Shown one piece after another: positions 50,841 to 52,917 of a DNA stretch of 52,917 bases. The stretch lies in contig CABMGE010000022.1 of NCBI GenBank assembly GCA_902385625.1, forward strand, positions 1-52,917. Direction: 5' to 3'. The translations under genes and the position numbers were made by a program. This DNA is from an uncultured archaeon. GTDB lineage: Archaea; Nanobdellota; Nanobdellia; Pacearchaeales; GW2011-AR1. The notes beneath the pieces are model-generated. The model was not told the origin of the DNA and searched no databases. It worked only from the letters and a program-made list of their open reading frames with translations. Position 1 is the stretch's first letter; every line of letters begins with the position of its first letter.

Positions 50841-51425
50841 ATGGCATGTCAAATTTGCGGAGCAAAATCAGGGTTTTTTCCTTTATGCAAGGACTGTAAC
50901 ACAAAAAAGGACCAAGGTAAAGTTACAAAATGTGAAGAGTGTGGAATTTGGAAAGATACCAACAAACCGTTATGTTATGAATGTTGGTTAAAGAAAGACA
51001 AAGAAGAAAAAAAAGGTACCAAAGACTATAAGGTAACTGATGTAGAAAAGGAAGATAGTGATTTTAGAACTAAATTTCCAGCTTCATTTATTTCTGAAGA
51101 TGGACACAGAGTTAGGTCCAAAGCAGAACAAATAATCGATAATTGGCTATACCATAAAGGAATTGTCCATGCTTATGAAAGAAGAGTTCCTATAGAAGAA
51201 GAAGTTTACTGTGATTTCTTTATCCCTATAGGTCAAAAAGTTTGGATTGAATTTTGGGGAACAGATGAAGAAAAGTATGAAAAAAGAAAGATATTAAAAA
51301 AGCAATTCTATCAGAAAAATAAAAAGAATTTAATTGAACTTAATGATAAAGATATAGAAAGATTAGATGATGTAATGCCAATCAAACTAAGACCTTTTTT
51401 ACCACCAACTTTTAGTTTTGATTAA
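50841..51425 (+). CDS. Zinc-ribbon protein with nuclease-like domain
   Basis: 194 aa. The N-terminal part has paired Cys motifs (Cys3/6, 16/19, 30/33, 45/48), two zinc ribbons. The C-terminal part (about 85-180) has VRSKAEQIIDNWL, then CDFFIP and WIEFWG, a PD-(D/E)xK-like order of Glu, Asp and Glu as in small endonuclease-fold proteins. A TATA-like stretch lies about 25 bp upstream. It probably binds and may cut DNA. The exact family was not identified. Confidence 0.65.
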   Translation: MACQICGAKSGFFPLCKDCNTKKDQGKVTKCEECGIWKDTNKPLCYECWLKKDKEEKKGTKDYKVTDVEKEDSDFRTKFPASFISEDGHRVRSKAEQIIDNWLYHKGIVHAYERRVPIEEEVYCDFFIPIGQKVWIEFWGTDEEKYEKRKILKKQFYQKNKKNLIELNDKDIERLDDVMPIKLRPFLPPTFSFD

Positions 51426-51446
51426 TTTACTAATTTTTTTAATTCT

Positions 51447-51842
51447 TTATCCATTTTTTATAATCAAATATTTATCAATAACTTTTTTAGTTCCATGAGT
51501 GATATGGATTTTGCTTTTAGGATTCCAAAAATCAATATATTTTATTTCGTGTCTTGGTCTAGATTTTCCTGTGGCATTAATTAAAAATACTTTTGCATGA
51601 TTTCTTACTGAGTTCCCGGAATGAGTATGCCATTTACCACCAACATAACTAAAAAGATATTTTATCCTTTTTGTCCTTAATCCAGTTTCCTCATGTAGTT
51701 CCCTTATTGCAGCCATTTTTCTACTTTCTCCTTTATTCGCGCCACCTCCTGGAAGAATAAATTTCTTACTTCTCCCAGCAACTACTAATATTCCTCTAGA
51801 AGTTTCAACAATTGCAGCACCTTTTCTTCTAATTTTGCTCAT
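51447..51842 (-). CDS. Nudix hydrolase
   Basis: 131 aa. The Nudix box G-x5-E-x7-REL-x-EETGL is complete (GGANKGE followed by REL and EETGL). The protein would bind Mg and cleave a nucleoside diphosphate linked to another group; the substrate cannot be read from the sequence. It overlaps the upstream membrane protein gene by 4 bp (ATGA), so the two are coupled. Length is typical. Confidence 0.88.
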   Translation of the reverse strand: MSKIRRKGAAIVETSRGILVVAGRSKKFILPGGGANKGESRKMAAIRELHEETGLRTKRIKYLFSYVGGKWHTHSGNSVRNHAKVFLINATGKSRPRHEIKYIDFWNPKSKIHITHGTKKVIDKYLIIKNG

Positions 51843-52198
51843 TTTTTATTTTTATAGTAATACGTTTCGTCTATTGTTCCTTGAACTATTGGAGTAAAAA
51901 CAATCCTATAAATTCTATGTTTACCTTTGAAAATAAGGTCCCCATTGGGATGTCCTTTTTTCCTTATATAGGATTTTTTTGCCTTATCTGCCCATCTTGG
52001 AAGTCTGTTAATTTCTACCCATCCAGTATTTCTTCCTAATTGCTTTAATAATTTTCCCAAAAACAAAGCATACAAGAAAATAAACAAAAAGACTATTCCA
52101 AAGGTTAATGAAAATTCATCACCATTTTGATTATATAAATAAAAAAATAAAACCATTATTCCAAAGTAGACAATTAAAAAATAATTTTTGGTTCTCAT
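51839..52198 (-). CDS. Two-helix membrane protein with polar C-terminal domain
   Basis: 119 aa. Two transmembrane helices (about 5-21 and 30-50) are followed by a positively charged soluble part (about 55-119) with KGHPNGDLIF and YYYKNKK. It overlaps the Nudix gene by 4 bp, suggesting a membrane-associated partner. No family recognised. The ATG at 52198 is 9 bp after the stop of the gene at 52208-52417, so the three genes form one transcript. Confidence 0.6.
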   Translation of the reverse strand: MRTKNYFLIVYFGIMVLFFYLYNQNGDEFSLTFGIVFLFIFLYALFLGKLLKQLGRNTGWVEINRLPRWADKAKKSYIRKKGHPNGDLIFKGKHRIYRIVFTPIVQGTIDETYYYKNKK

Positions 52199-52207
52199 TT
52201 TAAAAAG

Positions 52208-52417
52208 TTAAGGATTTTTATTTTTAATATATTTTACAAATCCTATGAACAATCCTGCAATAACCGCAACTATTCCATAAGAGTTATTATCAAAAGGAAA
52301 TGAAGGATAAAGACTTTTTGCTATTGCAAGAGATGCATAAATCAAAACAGCAGATACTACGAATACAAGAAATGCCCCTTTAATATCTTCAACTATTTTT
52401 TCTGCCCAATTTGCCAT
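52208..52417 (-). CDS. Small two-helix membrane protein
   Basis: 69 aa. An amphipathic N-terminus (MANWAEKIVEDIKGA) precedes two helices (about 14-33 and 46-62) joined by SLYPSFPFDNNSYG. The layout is like that of the 60-aa protein at 28931-29113. It is the first gene of the unit with the two-helix protein and Nudix genes. Function unknown. Confidence 0.55.
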   Translation of the reverse strand: MANWAEKIVEDIKGAFLVFVVSAVLIYASLAIAKSLYPSFPFDNNSYGIVAVIAGLFIGFVKYIKNKNP

Positions 52418-52597
52418 AATTCTACACAGGATTTATGTTTATTAAATTTTCTATCCATCCACTCAATCTCGACAATCCTTATAAATGCCCTGCATCACAC
52501 ACAACACCAACTAAGTAAAATAAACTAATTAAATTTTGAAAAGCGGCCGATGATGATGCCAAAACTGTGCTTGAAAGAGGGACGGCTAATCTTTTTA
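52418..52597. other. Noncoding gap with a GC-rich patch
   Basis: The gap includes a GC-rich patch at about 52542-52590 with GGCCG/CGGCT arms and a C-box-like TGATGATG. No D box (CTGA) was found, so it is not called a C/D RNA. Nothing else is seen. Confidence 0.3.
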
Positions 52598-52819
52598 TTA
52601 TTTTAACAATGGCAACCAAGAAAAATTTGAAACAAAACCTTTACTTTTGGTTAATCTCTTGACTTCAGTTCCATCTGGATTCATAGTGTAGATTTCAACA
52701 CGATTATCCTCCCTATCTGATACAAATGCTATTTTCTTGCCGTCAGGAGACCAAGAAGGATAACAATCCCATTCATTATTAGTTGTCAGCCTTTTCTGCT
52801 CAGTTCCATCTGAATTCAT
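52598..52819 (-). pseudogene. Fragment of TolB-like beta-propeller (PD40 repeats)
   Basis: 73 codons with about one and a half PD40 repeats: YPSWSPDGKKIAFVSDR and IYTMNPDGTEVKRLT. A full propeller would need six or more repeats, and the start MNSDGTEQKRLT is the middle of a repeat. A TAG lies two codons upstream in frame. It therefore looks like the remains of a larger secreted propeller, though a short functional peptide cannot be excluded. Beyond 52820 only AT-rich sequence is seen. Confidence 0.45.
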
Positions 52820-52917
52820 TGACTAAATTTCATTATAAAAAATATAATAATCTTTTTTACGTTCACATATATAAGATACAAAATCTATATTATAGCCAGC
52901 AGTTGAACAATAAGGTC

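Noticed and set aside
52542..52590. C/D box RNA
   Set aside because: A C-box-like TGATGATG is present, but no D box at the expected place.
1..52917. CRISPR array or cas genes
   Set aside because: No regularly spaced direct repeats with unique spacers and no Cas signatures were seen.

Overview
The window is AT-rich and archaeal: it carries eukaryote-like ribosomal and transcription proteins (eL43, eL40, P0/uL10 with P1-type L12, Spt5, RpoP), eIF5A, Taw1, prefoldin beta and FtsZ/SepF, with TATA boxes about 25 bp before many starts. Compact gene spacing, many tiny secreted or membrane proteins, a short archaeosortase and an S-layer protein resembling methanococcal ones suggest a DPANN archaeon of the Pacearchaeota/Woesearchaeota type. 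That placement is inference from gene content, not from a marker phylogeny.

Layout. 1-13.3 kb is a cell-surface block: the end of a HEGTH metallopeptidase-like protein, four consecutive pilin-like secreted proteins, a coiled-coil membrane protein, an HTH regulator, the S-layer protein with a long structured leader, two single-TM proteins, a PAP2 phosphatase, an archaeosortase, a COG1361-like surface protein and a 4-TM protein with a strong Shine-Dalgarno. 13.3-24.7 kb is housekeeping: a shortened Dph2-like protein, SepF, prefoldin, RpoP, eL43, tRNA-Pro, uL11, Spt5, SecE (57 aa), FtsZ, FKBP, eIF5A, eL40, a site-2 protease and a Taw1 gene broken by an in-frame TGA. 24.8-37.8 kb holds nucleotide metabolism (XTPase, PurA), the uL1-uL10-L12 operon, GmhA, and a MarR/COG1361/HlyD/MFS efflux operon with a clear operator.

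38.0-50.7 kb looks like an integrated element at the 3' end of tRNA-Ser(UGA): a tyrosine recombinase directly beside the tRNA, a lipase and a Cys-rich surface protein, small DNA/RNA-binding proteins, a G/C-tract noncoding region, and a three-gene ABC-three-component (ABC-3C) system made of a DUF2326-type ATPase, middle component MC6 and a nuclease-like effector. A short copy of the tRNA 3' end (11 bp) occurs at 50659-50669. Just upstream of the tRNA lies a duplicated 5' tRNA segment with an insertion that folds as a cloverleaf-like structure. 50.8-52.9 kb holds a zinc-ribbon nuclease-like protein, a Nudix hydrolase, small membrane proteins and a fragment of a TolB-like propeller.

The most noteworthy points are the ABC-3C system on a tRNA-Ser element, the cloverleaf repeat next to tRNA-Ser, the TGA in taw1 at an expected Gly, the Dph2-like protein without its first domain, and several inverted repeats over promoters (ftsZ, marR, rpl1).
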